DNA from: CAVXTT01 sp963764685
GTDB taxonomy: Bacteria; Bacteroidota; Ignavibacteria; Ignavibacteriales; Ignavibacteriaceae
Assembly (NCBI GenBank): GCA_963764685.1
Contig: CAVXTT010000017.1
Location: forward strand, 186,001-250,000
Direction of reading: 5' to 3'
DNA: 64,000 bases
Each line of letters begins with the position of its first letter. Position 1 is the first letter of the stretch. The translations under genes and the position numbers were made by a program. The notes beneath the pieces were generated by a model. It ran no database searches. It saw nothing but the letters and a program-made list of their open reading frames with translations, and had not been told where the DNA came from. Below, one piece after another: positions 20,239 to 29,374 of this stretch.

Positions 20239-21369
20239 ATGGATATTCAGGAAGTAAGGGATCTTTTCCCGTATATAAAAACAGGCAGGATATATTTTAA
20301 TCACGCTTCAAGTGCACCTTTATCAATAAGGGTGCTTGATAAAATTAATTTAGTCCTTAAAAATTCCAGTGAAGGGAAGATTGATGATTATCTATCCTTC
20401 CTAAGCGTTGCCGGGGAAACAAAAAAACTTTTTGCTGATTATCTTAATACTACACCCGATACCATTGCATTCGGTGATAACACAACAAACGGAATAAATC
20501 TTCTTGCACAGGGACTGGATTGGAGAAAAGGGGACAGGATAATTTTAAATGATATAGAATTTCCCGCAAATGTATATCCTTATTTAAACCTGCAGCAGTA
20601 TGGCGTTGAAATAGATTTTTTGAAATCCAGGGAAGGAATAGTATCTGCAGATGATATTATCTCTAATGTAAAACCGGGAACAAGACTAATATCGATCAGC
20701 CAGGTGCAGTTTCTTACAGGCTACCGAATTGATCTTCAGAAACTGGGCAGTTTCTGCAGAAGTAATGATATTATTTTAGCTGTCGATGCCATACAAGGGC
20801 TCGGCGCATTCCCGATCGATGTGGAAAGGGAACAGGTTGATTTCATTTCTTCGGGTACACAGAAATGGATGCTGGGGCTGCAGGGAATGGCTTTTATCTA
20901 CATTTCAAAAGCACTGATAGAAAAACTAAAACCTAAATATGTCGGCTGGCTCTCTGTTGAGCACGCCTGGGACCTGCTGAACTTTGATCTTGTCCTTAGA
21001 AACAACGCTGAGAGATATCAGACCGGGACAGTAAATACCATCGGCATCTATGCCGTAAATGCAGCGCTTAAACTTTTCTTTGATTTTGGAATTACGGAGA
21101 TAAGCAAAAGGGTTACAGCCCATTCTGTTAAATTAATTAAAATGCTTTGCGAAATAGGTATAGATCCTTTCCTGCAGAACTGCACCCCATCAAATTTATC
21201 CGGCATAGTGAGCTTCAAAATTAATGATGCGCAGAAGGTGTTCGATAAGCTTTCAGATAATATGATTACCGTCGCCCTCAGGGAGGGAATTATCAGGTTA
21301 TCTCCCCACTTCTATAATGATGATGAGGATATAGACAAAGTTATATCAGCCTTAAAATCCGCATTATAA
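20239..21369 (+). CDS. Class V aminotransferase (cysteine desulfurase-like fold)
   Basis: A 376-residue PLP enzyme. Features: IYFNHASSAPLS at the start, Asp183 in AVDAIQGLGAFPID, and Lys209 in SSGTQKWMLG as the Schiff-base residue. The C-terminal domain has the family's small-domain pattern. It lacks the active-loop cysteine expected in cysteine desulfurases, and no Fe-S genes are nearby. A kynureninase or isopenicillin-N-epimerase type activity is possible; the substrate is unknown. It is transcribed divergently from the Lon-like operon. Confidence 0.8.
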   Translation: MDIQEVRDLFPYIKTGRIYFNHASSAPLSIRVLDKINLVLKNSSEGKIDDYLSFLSVAGETKKLFADYLNTTPDTIAFGDNTTNGINLLAQGLDWRKGDRIILNDIEFPANVYPYLNLQQYGVEIDFLKSREGIVSADDIISNVKPGTRLISISQVQFLTGYRIDLQKLGSFCRSNDIILAVDAIQGLGAFPIDVEREQVDFISSGTQKWMLGLQGMAFIYISKALIEKLKPKYVGWLSVEHAWDLLNFDLVLRNNAERYQTGTVNTIGIYAVNAALKLFFDFGITEISKRVTAHSVKLIKMLCEIGIDPFLQNCTPSNLSGIVSFKINDAQKVFDKLSDNMITVALREGIIRLSPHFYNDDEDIDKVISALKSAL

Positions 21370-21469
21370 ACCTCTCATTCTTCCCTTGATCTGATCCATT
21401 AATGACCAGCAGGTCATTTATCTGACATCTCCCCAAAAGATCACAAAAAGAAATCGCCCTTATTTTATC

Positions 21470-21594
21470 AATAGTCTTACAATAGTCTTACAATAGTCTT
21501 ACAATAGTCTTACAATCCTCTTACTGCTGTAAGAGTATTAAAAGACTATTGAAAGAGTATTGAAGGGGTATTAAAAGGCTTTTAGGGCAATTTT
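21470..21594. repeat. Inverted 11-bp-unit array (5 + 5 units)
   Basis: Left arm: four exact units AATAGTCTTAC (from 21470) and one variant (AATCCTCTTAC, to 21524). Loop TGCT. Right arm, exact 11-base phase: GTAAGAGTATT, AAAAGACTATT, GAAAGAGTATT, GAAGGGGTATT, AAAAGGCTTTT, AGGGCAATTTT. The right units are inverted, diverged forms of the left unit. AAATCGCCCT at 21451-21460 can pair with the end of the right arm. The rest of 21370-21844 holds nothing else I can name. Confidence 0.9.
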
Positions 21595-21844
21595 GGAGAA
21601 GTAATTTAATGGTTTTTGTATGAAGGAGTGGAATTTTATAATCGGGGTTGTGACAGGTGAGGGGGTTCCGCCGTACCGGTGAGATATTTGTACGGGACAT
21701 TAACCTTAAATTAGTGTGTACCGGTTGCAGGCGGAATGGCAGCTAAACCTGAAACATAAATCTGGATAATACGGTATGAATAAAGAGTTCAACGATTAAA
21801 TTTACGCTAATGCTTTTAAATAGAATTTATTTCATATTTCCACC

Positions 21845-22654
21845 GTGAAAGAAGAACTTAGCAGATATATTGAACACTTTCTGGATTTGAGCAATCCGGT
21901 TATTTATGCGCTTATTATTTGCGGTGTAATCGTCCTGATGTGCTATATATTTTACTTTCATATGTATATCCCCCAGAAAAAGCAGATAATCCAGGAAAGA
22001 ATGAAAGCGGAATTAAAGCATTCAAAGCTGATGATTGAAAAGTACAGGTTTTTATCACTGCAGCTGCAGGAAAAATTAGAAATGGAAAAACAGCGTCTCG
22101 GCAGAGAACTGCACGACAGCATAGGGCAAAACCTGCTTTTTATGAAAATGAAAGTAACCAATAAGTTTGGAAATGATGGAAAGGAAGTTCTGAATGTTAT
22201 CGACTCAACTATTAAAGATTTAAGAGAAATAACCTACGATCTGAGGCCGAGAGCTTTGCAGGATCTGGGTTTACCGGCAGCAGTTATAAATTTGCTCGAT
22301 TATGTTAATAAGAATTCCAATGTCTCAGGTGAAGTAAGTATATCCGGTGAACCGAGGACCCTGGAAAACAAAAAAGAGCTTTACCTGTATCGGGTGATCC
22401 AGGAAACCTTAAATAATATTATTAAGCATTCGGGTGCAAGTGATTATCACATTCAGCTTGAATATGAAGAAAGCTCGCTAAAAATAATAGCTTTCGACGA
22501 CGGTACAGGTATTGATTTTAATTCTCCTGATTTCAGTAAAGGCAGCGGTTTACTTAATATCGAGGAGAGGATCAAATCAATGGGAGGAAGCATTAAAATA
22601 AAATCCGATAAAGAAGAAGGTACAATCATAATAATGGAAGTGCCTTATGACTAA
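21845..22654 (+). CDS. NarL-family sensor histidine kinase
   Basis: A 269-residue kinase with one membrane helix (about 20-43), a coiled linker, a HisKA_3 dimerisation domain with phospho-acceptor His90 in GRELHDSIGQNLL, and a HATPase domain (VIQETLNNIIKHS, FDDGTGIDF, GSGLLNIEERI). There is no extracytoplasmic sensor domain, so the signal must come through the membrane helix, a partner protein or the cytoplasm. The start is GTG. It overlaps the response-regulator gene by 8 bases. The pair immediately precedes the secreted-protein array. Confidence 0.92.
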   Translation: MKEELSRYIEHFLDLSNPVIYALIICGVIVLMCYIFYFHMYIPQKKQIIQERMKAELKHSKLMIEKYRFLSLQLQEKLEMEKQRLGRELHDSIGQNLLFMKMKVTNKFGNDGKEVLNVIDSTIKDLREITYDLRPRALQDLGLPAAVINLLDYVNKNSNVSGEVSISGEPRTLENKKELYLYRVIQETLNNIIKHSGASDYHIQLEYEESSLKIIAFDDGTGIDFNSPDFSKGSGLLNIEERIKSMGGSIKIKSDKEEGTIIIMEVPYD

Positions 22655-23351
22655 GACTTTACCAAGGATTTTAATCTGTGAAGATCACGACCTGGTGCGG
22701 GCGGGTTTTATTGAATTACTGAAGGATGATGTAATTATAGCCGGTGAAGCTAAAGACGGATATGAATTAATAGATAAATATTTTTCCCTGAATCCTGATG
22801 TAGTATTAACCGATCTTGAAATGCAAGGGCTGTCGGGACTTCAGGCTGCCGGTAAGATACTTGAACGGGATCCCAACGCCAAAATTCTGCTTTTAACAAT
22901 GCACTACATTGAAGAGTATATCTCAGTTTCCTATAATCTTGGTCTGAAGGGTATTCTCAGTAAGGAAGTCTCAAAAGATGAGCTGCTGTATGCAATTAAA
23001 ACCGCTGCGGAAGGAAAAATTTACTTCGGGGCAGCATATCCTCAGTCAAAAATTCTCGAGCTTACAAATAAATACAGATCCTCAAAGGATAATCTGACTA
23101 AACCTACCGAAGTTATTACGGAAAGGGAGGATGAAGTACTTAAATATATGAGCCAGGGTTTAATGAGTTCCGAAATAGCCGGACAAATGAATCTGAGCAA
23201 GAAAACAATCGATGCTCACAGGCAGAAAATTATGCACAAATTTAATCTGAAATCCTCTGCTGCCTTAATGAAATTTGCGTTAGAATATATAAGAACAAAG
23301 AAACTTTTATTTACCTTATTTTTTATAAACATCATTCGTTTAGTAAAGTAA
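22647..23351 (+). CDS. LuxR/NarL-type response regulator
   Basis: A 234-residue regulator. The receiver domain (residues 6-125) has Asp56 as acceptor in VVLTDLEM, with acidic residues EDHD at 12-15 and Lys in GILSKEVS. The LuxR helix-turn-helix spans about 158-218 (TEREDEVLKYMSQG, SKKTIDAHRQKIMHKF). A hydrophobic extension of about 18 residues follows (LLFTLFFINIIRLVK), which is unusual for the family. Its stop is 73 bases before the first copy of the 14-bp palindrome. Confidence 0.92.
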   Translation: MTKTLPRILICEDHDLVRAGFIELLKDDVIIAGEAKDGYELIDKYFSLNPDVVLTDLEMQGLSGLQAAGKILERDPNAKILLLTMHYIEEYISVSYNLGLKGILSKEVSKDELLYAIKTAAEGKIYFGAAYPQSKILELTNKYRSSKDNLTKPTEVITEREDEVLKYMSQGLMSSEIAGQMNLSKKTIDAHRQKIMHKFNLKSSAALMKFALEYIRTKKLLFTLFFINIIRLVK

Positions 23352-23424
23352 ATGAATTAATCAGCATCGACCATCCTGAAATTCAGCCAGTCTTTCGAAA
23401 AAAAATGTAGTACTGATGAAAAAT

Positions 23425-23438
23425 TGGTATTAATACCA
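23425..23438. promoter_or_regulatory. Perfect 14-bp palindrome, copy 1
   Basis: TGGTATTAATACCA, 58 bases before the ATG of the first PQQ-propeller gene. Identical copies occur at 27968 and 32611. A shared 27-28 base core surrounds each copy (A-run and TT before, TTTACAAA after). Candidate operator or promoter element. Confidence 0.7.
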
Positions 23439-23496
23439 TTTACAAACGATTAACTTTTTTCTAAGTTGACTCACCTTCTTTATTAATGGAGCCTTT

Positions 23497-25038
23497 ATGA
23501 GGGTTATAGTCATTATTATACTGATTTATTCAGTTATTCTGCCTCAAACCCAGACAGACATTCCCTGGTCCACTTTGGCTAATTCGCCCTGGCCTATGAT
23601 AAAACATGATCCCCAATTAACAGGCAGATCCCCTTACAAAGGGCCACAGACTCCAACTGTTATTTGGACAGTTGATATGCCCCACGGCATTTTCAACGGC
23701 CCTGTTTTGGGGAAAGATTTAAATCTTTATTTTGGTCCTTACGCTGCTGATGTAGTGCCTCCGTATTCAGGCATTTCTGCCTATTTTTATTGCTACGACA
23801 ATAACGGCAATTTTTTATGGGAGTACAACCTTCCGGATCAACAAACACCATCAGGTGGTCCAATAATTGATTCAGCCGGCTGTATTTATTTCGGAGCTCT
23901 TGATCATCATTTTTATGCATTAAATCCTGAGGGTACACTTAAGTGGAGATATCCAACGGGTGAACTTATCGGAGACCTTCCGAATATTGATTTGAAAGGT
24001 AACTTGTATGTTACAAGTTATGATGGTTATTTATATTCATTTTCCAGAGAAGGGCAGCTGAATTGGAAAGTTAATCATCAGATATTTAAATCCAGAAGTC
24101 CTGCATTTTCACCTGACGGAAATACAATTTATATACCTGGCGGCTATTCAGATATTTACGCTCTGAACCTTGACGGATCAATCAAATGGATTTTCAATTG
24201 CTCAAGGATTGGTAGGGGTACATTAGTTGACACAGAGGGGAATATTTATTTTATACCTGAAAATGCTCCCCAGCATTTATATTCATTGCTGCCCAATGGC
24301 GAAGTCAGGTGGAAATTTTATATTCAAAGTTTAGGTAATGCTGAATATATTTCAGTGCCGGTAATTGATTATCAGGGGAATATTTCTTTTATAGCAATAG
24401 ATACTGTATGCTGTCCTTACTACCGTCAGTTAGTTTCAGTAGATTATTATGGCAACTTCCGTTGGAGATATCTTCTTGATGATGAAGAAAGTGATGATTT
24501 TTATCAGCCTCTGATTTGTGACAGAGAGGGGACAATTTATTTTGGTTCTACTTTCGGTTATAACTATTACGCTGTTGCGAATGATGGTACATTAAAATGG
24601 AAAATGCCCCTGCTGTTTGATAAAAAACAGGTCGACAATACAGGAGCAATTTCTGAAGATGGTACTCTTTATATAGGAGTACATGCAACTATTTTTCAGA
24701 CGGGTCTCACAAAAACTTTATATGCAATCAAAGATACCGGCAGTGTAGGTGTAGGGGATAACCGGAATATTATAAGAAATTATTCTTTAGAGCAAAACTA
24801 CCCTAATCCTTTTAATCCTTCTACAACAATAGATTATTCAATACCCGAACAGGAGTTTGTGCGTCTTTCCATATATAACATTCTGGGTGAGGAGATTGCA
24901 AAGCTGGTTGAAGAAATTAAATTAGCCGGGAGTTATTCTGTCAGCTTTGATGCTTCTGCTTTTCCCGACGGAGTATATGTATACCGGCTGCAGGCAGGTG
25001 GTTATAGCTCTGCAAGGAAAATGATTTTATTGAGATAA
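23497..25038 (+). CDS. Secreted PQQ-like beta-propeller protein with T9SS sorting tail (copy A1)
   Basis: 513 residues: signal peptide (1-17, IIILIYSVILPQTQ), then PQQ/WD-like blades with the repeated pattern G-x-hydrophobic-K/R-W (EGTLKWRY, DGSIKWIF, NGEVRWKF, YGNFRWRY, DGTLKWKM), and a type A sorting domain at about 428-513 (EQNYPNPFNPSTTIDYSI). It is predicted to be exported by Sec and then by the type IX system to the cell surface. The paralogue at 32683 shares the first about 40 residues and the upstream leader almost exactly but differs in the body and tail. The start follows a conserved TTAATGGAG. Its function is unknown; such propellers usually mediate binding. Confidence 0.85.
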   Translation: MRVIVIIILIYSVILPQTQTDIPWSTLANSPWPMIKHDPQLTGRSPYKGPQTPTVIWTVDMPHGIFNGPVLGKDLNLYFGPYAADVVPPYSGISAYFYCYDNNGNFLWEYNLPDQQTPSGGPIIDSAGCIYFGALDHHFYALNPEGTLKWRYPTGELIGDLPNIDLKGNLYVTSYDGYLYSFSREGQLNWKVNHQIFKSRSPAFSPDGNTIYIPGGYSDIYALNLDGSIKWIFNCSRIGRGTLVDTEGNIYFIPENAPQHLYSLLPNGEVRWKFYIQSLGNAEYISVPVIDYQGNISFIAIDTVCCPYYRQLVSVDYYGNFRWRYLLDDEESDDFYQPLICDREGTIYFGSTFGYNYYAVANDGTLKWKMPLLFDKKQVDNTGAISEDGTLYIGVHATIFQTGLTKTLYAIKDTGSVGVGDNRNIIRNYSLEQNYPNPFNPSTTIDYSIPEQEFVRLSIYNILGEEIAKLVEEIKLAGSYSVSFDASAFPDGVYVYRLQAGGYSSARKMILLR

Positions 25039-25045
25039 AAGAAAA

Positions 25046-25063
25046 AATAGTATTACTACTATT
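25046..25063. other. Inverted repeat after A1
   Basis: AATAGTA-TTAC-TACTATT, starting 8 bases after the stop of A1. A related but imperfect version (AATAGTA-TTAG-TACGATT) is at 31511-31528, 7 bases after the stop of B2. It could be a termination or regulatory element. Confidence 0.45.
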
Positions 25064-25172
25064 CGCACAAGAATGGCTTCGTTTACACTGGTTCAAAAAA
25101 GTGTTAATGTATGGGCCTTAACGTTCAGACAGATTTAGTAAAAATATTATCAATGAATAAAATTGCATAAAG

Positions 25173-25197
25173 GGGTGGGGTATACCCACCCTTTTTT
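25173..25197 (+). terminator. Rho-independent terminator before B1
   Basis: GGGTGGG-GTATA-CCCACCC followed by six T. An ATG at 25163 in the frame of the next gene lies before this hairpin and is therefore not its likely start. Confidence 0.85.
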
Positions 25198-25219
25198 CAT
25201 TACCTTAAAAGTATTAACA

Positions 25220-27361
25220 ATGTTAAAAATAATTTTATTAGTTTTTTTTCTTTTTCTAATAAACATCAATAGCCAAACCAGATGGGAAAAGCTTGATGGA
25301 CCTCTTGGCGGCAGAGTTACAGGATTATATTCTAAGGGGGATACACTGTTGGCGGGATTTGGGTCTTCAAAAGCCTTAATTTATTATTCTCACAATGGTG
25401 GTGAAACCTGGGAAAAAGCAGATCTCAAACTAACATATCCTGGCAATATAGCCATGATTGTTGATTTTGCTGTTATGAATGATGGTTCCACTGTTGCTGC
25501 TTATAATAATCACCAATTATATAAGTCATTTAATCTGCAAAATTGGACACAGATTTATTCTGCACCCGGATTTCCATTTAATAGTCTGGGAAATGATTCA
25601 GCAGGAAATATTTATGCAGGGACGGAGGATGGAACAATAATCAGTTCAACTGATAATGGACTGCACTGGACGATAGAATTCAGCAACCCGCAACCCGCTC
25701 CTCCACCTATTGATGCATTTTATTTAACTGAAAATCATGGATTATGGTCTGGCACAAAAAGTAAATTATTATATAAAACCGCTTCCAGCTGGAATTCTAT
25801 ATTATTTGATACTATTGGTCAGCCCCTGACATTGTTTTTTGATGATGGCGATAATCTTTATGCAAATTCCTGGCAGTGGATATATAAGAGCACTAACGCA
25901 GGCAATAGCTGGGTTCAAAAAAAATATTTTCCTTCAGAGGATATGTATAATTGTATAATGATTAATAACAGGATCATCGGTGCATTCAGTGATGAAACCG
26001 GATGGTTTGGAGAAATGTGGGGGGTTTATTATTCGGATAACTTTATAGACTGGGTACACTCTACAACCGGATTACCCCCTAAAAATTCCACAACAAAGGT
26101 TAAAAAAAGTAATAACGATATTTATGTTACCCCTAGTGCTGCTGGAATATATAAAAGCATTGATTATGGCGAAAGCTGGTTTGCTGCAAACTCCGGGATA
26201 ACAGAATGCTGGACGCTCAGCATACTGCTTTGTGCAGACGGAAGAATATATACAATGAACTGGGGAAATAGTATTCAGGTATCCACAGATAAGGGTTTAA
26301 CCTGGAAGGGTAAAAATAAGGGTCTTACTAATTCTTATTGTTATTCAATAATTGAAAACCAGGACAATATTTTATTTGCAGGGACTGACGAGGGAGTTTT
26401 TACTTCAACAAATGACGGTGAGCAGTGGGTTCAAACTACCTTTGTTGGTAATGATTTCTGTACGTACCTTGAAAAGGATAGTTTTAACCGGGTCTACAGA
26501 ATCAACAGGGGAGATGGAATTTACCGTTCTTCTGATTTAGGCATAAGCTGGGAAAAAATTGATAATGGTATTAATTCAATCTGGGTTAATGCAATAGCTA
26601 TTGACAGTTCAAATAATTTGTATGCGGGCACTCGATATGGTGACATTTTTAAGTCTACTGATGATGGTTATAACTGGTTCCTTGTTAAAGAGGGATCTGA
26701 TGCAATTTTTGCAATTAGTGTTTCACCTAATGGGTCTGTTTTTGCTACAAGCAGGGATGAAGGGGTATTAAGATCAACTGATAATGGGGTTAGCTGGTTA
26801 CAGGTAAAAAACGGCATTAGCGGTATTGCCGGCAAAGCAATTGCAATTAACAGAGATGGGGATATCTTTGTATCGGTTGCGCCGATTTCGGTTTGGCTTT
26901 GGGAGGTGCCTGAGAAAGTTTACAGATCAACCGATAATGGTGAGAGCTGGATGAATTATACTTCAAACCTGAATCAAATATCTGTCTTTGATATAGGTTT
27001 TGATGAAGACGATAACGTCTATCTTGCTACGGATGCAAGTGTATGGAGAAGTAATCCGGATTCAACAACTTCAGTTTCAGATAATGTGAGTCAATTATTT
27101 AGATATTCACTTGAGCAGAATTACCCTAATCCATTTAATCCTACTACAAAGATTAATTATTCAATAGGTGAACAGGAATTCGTACAGCTTTCGTTATACA
27201 ACATTCTTGGTGAGGAGGTTGCAAAGCTGGTTGAAGAAATTAAATCAGCGGGGAGTTATTCAGTCAGCTTTGATGCTTCTGCTTTTCCCGGCGGAGTATA
27301 TGTATACCGGCTGCAGGCAGGTGGTTATAGCTCTGCAAGGAAAATGATTTTGTTGAGATAA
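25220..27361 (+). CDS. Secreted Asp-box propeller protein with T9SS sorting tail (copy B1)
   Basis: Start chosen at 25220 (MLKIILLVFFLFLININSQ, a clean signal peptide), because the upstream in-frame ATG lies before a terminator. 713 residues. About ten Asp-box/BNR repeats of the form S-x-D-x-G-x-x-W are spread through it (SHNGGETW, STDNGLHW, SIDYGESW, STDKGLTW, STNDGEQW, STDDGYNW, STDNGVSW, STDNGESW). This is a sialidase-like or YCF48-like propeller fold without visible sialidase catalytic residues. The type A sorting tail covers the last about 85 residues. The final 310 bases are about 99% identical to those of B2 (29375-31504), while the bodies differ. Surface adhesin or binding protein is a guess. 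Confidence 0.83.
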   Translation: MLKIILLVFFLFLININSQTRWEKLDGPLGGRVTGLYSKGDTLLAGFGSSKALIYYSHNGGETWEKADLKLTYPGNIAMIVDFAVMNDGSTVAAYNNHQLYKSFNLQNWTQIYSAPGFPFNSLGNDSAGNIYAGTEDGTIISSTDNGLHWTIEFSNPQPAPPPIDAFYLTENHGLWSGTKSKLLYKTASSWNSILFDTIGQPLTLFFDDGDNLYANSWQWIYKSTNAGNSWVQKKYFPSEDMYNCIMINNRIIGAFSDETGWFGEMWGVYYSDNFIDWVHSTTGLPPKNSTTKVKKSNNDIYVTPSAAGIYKSIDYGESWFAANSGITECWTLSILLCADGRIYTMNWGNSIQVSTDKGLTWKGKNKGLTNSYCYSIIENQDNILFAGTDEGVFTSTNDGEQWVQTTFVGNDFCTYLEKDSFNRVYRINRGDGIYRSSDLGISWEKIDNGINSIWVNAIAIDSSNNLYAGTRYGDIFKSTDDGYNWFLVKEGSDAIFAISVSPNGSVFATSRDEGVLRSTDNGVSWLQVKNGISGIAGKAIAINRDGDIFVSVAPISVWLWEVPEKVYRSTDNGESWMNYTSNLNQISVFDIGFDEDDNVYLATDASVWRSNPDSTTSVSDNVSQLFRYSLEQNYPNPFNPTTKINYSIGEQEFVQLSLYNILGEEVAKLVEEIKSAGSYSVSFDASAFPGGVYVYRLQAGGYSSARKMILLR

Positions 27362-27370
27362 TACCCATAG

Positions 27371-27940
27371 ATGGAAATAACAAACACCATAGTAATACTT
27401 AATATTATTTTCTGGATGTTCCCGATGATCCGGCAGTACAGGGAAGGCTACTTTATTTATTTCCTGGTACTTGGATTTTCCGGTGTGCTGATTTCCCTAT
27501 TGATTTATACAGCAAGGATTCACCCTATGTACACTGCTTTATTCTGTTCCTATTTAGCAGTGCTGGCAGTGCTGTATTACAGTAGGAGACTGAAAATTGT
27601 ATTAATTATTGCTGCGGCATTTATAGGGCTCCTCTTTTCAGCTTCGCCTGATAATGCAAGACTGGGAGTCTTTGTACTGCACGGGATCATACTTTATTAC
27701 TTTATGAGTTTGCTGTCAAAGGATATGGCAATGACGGACAGTATAAATATTTATTTTATAATTCTAATTCTGTATGAGTCATCCATCCTGCTTAAAATAT
27801 CGGCCCGCATTGTGAATGTCAATACAGGTATGTACTTCTTTTACATAACAACCGCATTTGAGATACTGATTGCTGTATACTTTATGTTCTATAATATCAG
27901 GAACTCCCCTAAAATTAAATTAGCAGAACATTTTGCTTAA
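27371..27940 (+). CDS. Small polytopic membrane protein (copy C1)
   Basis: 189 residues, with six or seven hydrophobic segments (IVILNIIFWMF, YFIYFLVLGFSGVLISLLIY, IVLIIAAAFIGLLF, LGVFVLHGIILYYFMSLL, INIYFIILILYESSILL, MYFFYITTAFEILIAVYFMF). No signal peptide or known domain was recognised. It starts 9 bases after the B1 stop. The protein differs from the copy at 32015 at only four positions (185/189 identical). The seven bases CCCATAG just before its ATG are the last codon and stop of a different gene (31592-32014) in the other copy, which marks the edge of a duplicated block. Confidence 0.75.
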   Translation: MEITNTIVILNIIFWMFPMIRQYREGYFIYFLVLGFSGVLISLLIYTARIHPMYTALFCSYLAVLAVLYYSRRLKIVLIIAAAFIGLLFSASPDNARLGVFVLHGIILYYFMSLLSKDMAMTDSINIYFIILILYESSILLKISARIVNVNTGMYFFYITTAFEILIAVYFMFYNIRNSPKIKLAEHFA

Positions 27941-27967
27941 AAAATTAATATGGGCAGATCAAAAAAT

Positions 27968-27981
27968 TGGTATTAATACCA
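27968..27981. promoter_or_regulatory. Perfect 14-bp palindrome, copy 2
   Basis: TGGTATTAATACCA, 27 bases after the C1 stop and 112 bases before the chosen ATG of the next secreted protein. The upstream flank matches copy 3; the downstream flank diverges after TTTACAAA. Confidence 0.7.
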
Positions 27982-28093
27982 TTTACAAAGAAATAAATTC
28001 ACATTAACTTTGAATCAACTCTGCAGAGCTCCTTAATAAAGTACTGGATCACATTATGATCCCCTTTTTAACAATAAATTAATGGAGTCTGAA

Positions 28094-29308
28094 ATGAAAA
28101 CATGGATGCTCTTTATTTTTGTATTTGTTTTTCAAGCTTTACCACAAGAAGTAACTGCCCCTCCTGTTGAAATTTTCTTTGGAACTGAAAATATGGGCAC
28201 TAATGATCCAATTCCAATTATTAGTTTTATTGCAAAGTCCTACGTGTGGGCAGTAGAATTCCCAATCCCCTCCAATTGTAATAACTTCAACTTCGTTTTA
28301 AATGATAGCTTTAATACGGGCTCATACACTCCTATTGCAAATAATCAGCTGGAAAATTCTTGGGGAGGTTTCGATTTTGTAATGAGTCGAAATGCAGGTG
28401 CACAAATTTTTGGATATGGCCTGTATAAGTTTAGTGTCTCAAATGGTAAATATTTCTATTTGGATTATCGGGATGAAAGAATCGGTTGTGATAATTATGG
28501 TACCGTCGGACATAATATTGATGTCTGGATTAAATATGATAAAAATACAAATCAATTGCAGTATAAGCATGGGGTCGGTACCATTTATGTCAGTATCCCA
28601 AACGGCACGTATTTATCCTTATGGGAAATGAAAAATGCTGGAACACAGCAAACGGATGATTTTGACAGTTATTGGAGTCATTCACTTGCAACTATACCTT
28701 CATCAGCAAGTAATGGTCATCCCTACTTGATTTGGGGTCCTTATCCAGATGCCGGTACTCTTAATGGGAATATTACTGAATACAGAATTTACAAATCTCA
28801 AGCTCATTTACCTGGTTATGAACCATCAAATTTTACCTATTTTGATTCTGTAGAGCCTGATGAATATTCATATATTGACTATAGTGAAGATGTGGGAAAT
28901 GGGGATAATGCAAAAAGTTATTTTATTACTGCTTTGGTCGAAGATCATTCTGAGGGGAGTGGAGAAACAGGACCTACCAATATAGTTGAAGTTGAACTTG
29001 CTCCGCCTAGTAAGGCAATTGCTGGGAATTTAATTGAACTTGGATTTAGTTATCAACTATTGCAAAATTATCCAAATCCCTTTAACCCAAGTACGATAAT
29101 ATATTACTCATTGGGACAGGACGATTATATTAATTTAAAAGTATTTAACACTTTAGGTGAAGAGATCAAAACAATTGTAAATGGATATCGGTCCGCAGGC
29201 AGTTATTCAGTTGATGTTAACTTTAGTGAACTTCCAAACGGGGTTTATATATACAGGATGGAGACCTCTAATTTTAACGCCACAAGAAAAATGGTTCTTC
29301 TGAAATAA
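28094..29308 (+). CDS. Secreted protein with fibronectin-like segment and T9SS sorting tail (D)
   Basis: Start chosen at 28094 (MKTWMLFIFVFVFQALPQE). The ATG at 28082 belongs to the TTAATGGAG leader that lies non-coding upstream of A1 and A2. 404 residues: signal peptide, an unrecognised beta-rich domain (about 20-205), a fibronectin-III-like stretch (about 210-300, ITEYRIYKSQ to SYFITALVED), and a type A sorting tail (LLQNYPNPFNPSTIIYYSL). Its tail is not part of the near-identical B1/B2 group. Function unknown; probably a surface protein. Confidence 0.78.
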   Translation: MKTWMLFIFVFVFQALPQEVTAPPVEIFFGTENMGTNDPIPIISFIAKSYVWAVEFPIPSNCNNFNFVLNDSFNTGSYTPIANNQLENSWGGFDFVMSRNAGAQIFGYGLYKFSVSNGKYFYLDYRDERIGCDNYGTVGHNIDVWIKYDKNTNQLQYKHGVGTIYVSIPNGTYLSLWEMKNAGTQQTDDFDSYWSHSLATIPSSASNGHPYLIWGPYPDAGTLNGNITEYRIYKSQAHLPGYEPSNFTYFDSVEPDEYSYIDYSEDVGNGDNAKSYFITALVEDHSEGSGETGPTNIVEVELAPPSKAIAGNLIELGFSYQLLQNYPNPFNPSTIIYYSLGQDDYINLKVFNTLGEEIKTIVNGYRSAGSYSVDVNFSELPNGVYIYRMETSNFNATRKMVLLK

Positions 29309-29335
29309 ATGTAAATAATTTTATAGACTGAAATA

Positions 29336-29356
29336 GGTGGTTGATAATCAACCGCC
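29336..29356. terminator. Hairpin between D and B2
   Basis: GGTGGTTGAT-A-ATCAACCGCC, a 10-base stem with one wobble pair, between two co-directional genes. The following bases are only weakly T-rich, so it may attenuate rather than end transcription. Confidence 0.5.
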
Positions 29357-29374
29357 TTACTATTTGGGTGAATT

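Noticed and set aside
21470..21524. Possible CRISPR array
   Set aside because: Units are 11 bases with no spacers, and the opposite arm is inverted.
25163..25219. Upstream start for B1 adding 19 residues
   Set aside because: It would be translated through a strong terminator hairpin; the ATG at 25220 gives a clean signal peptide.
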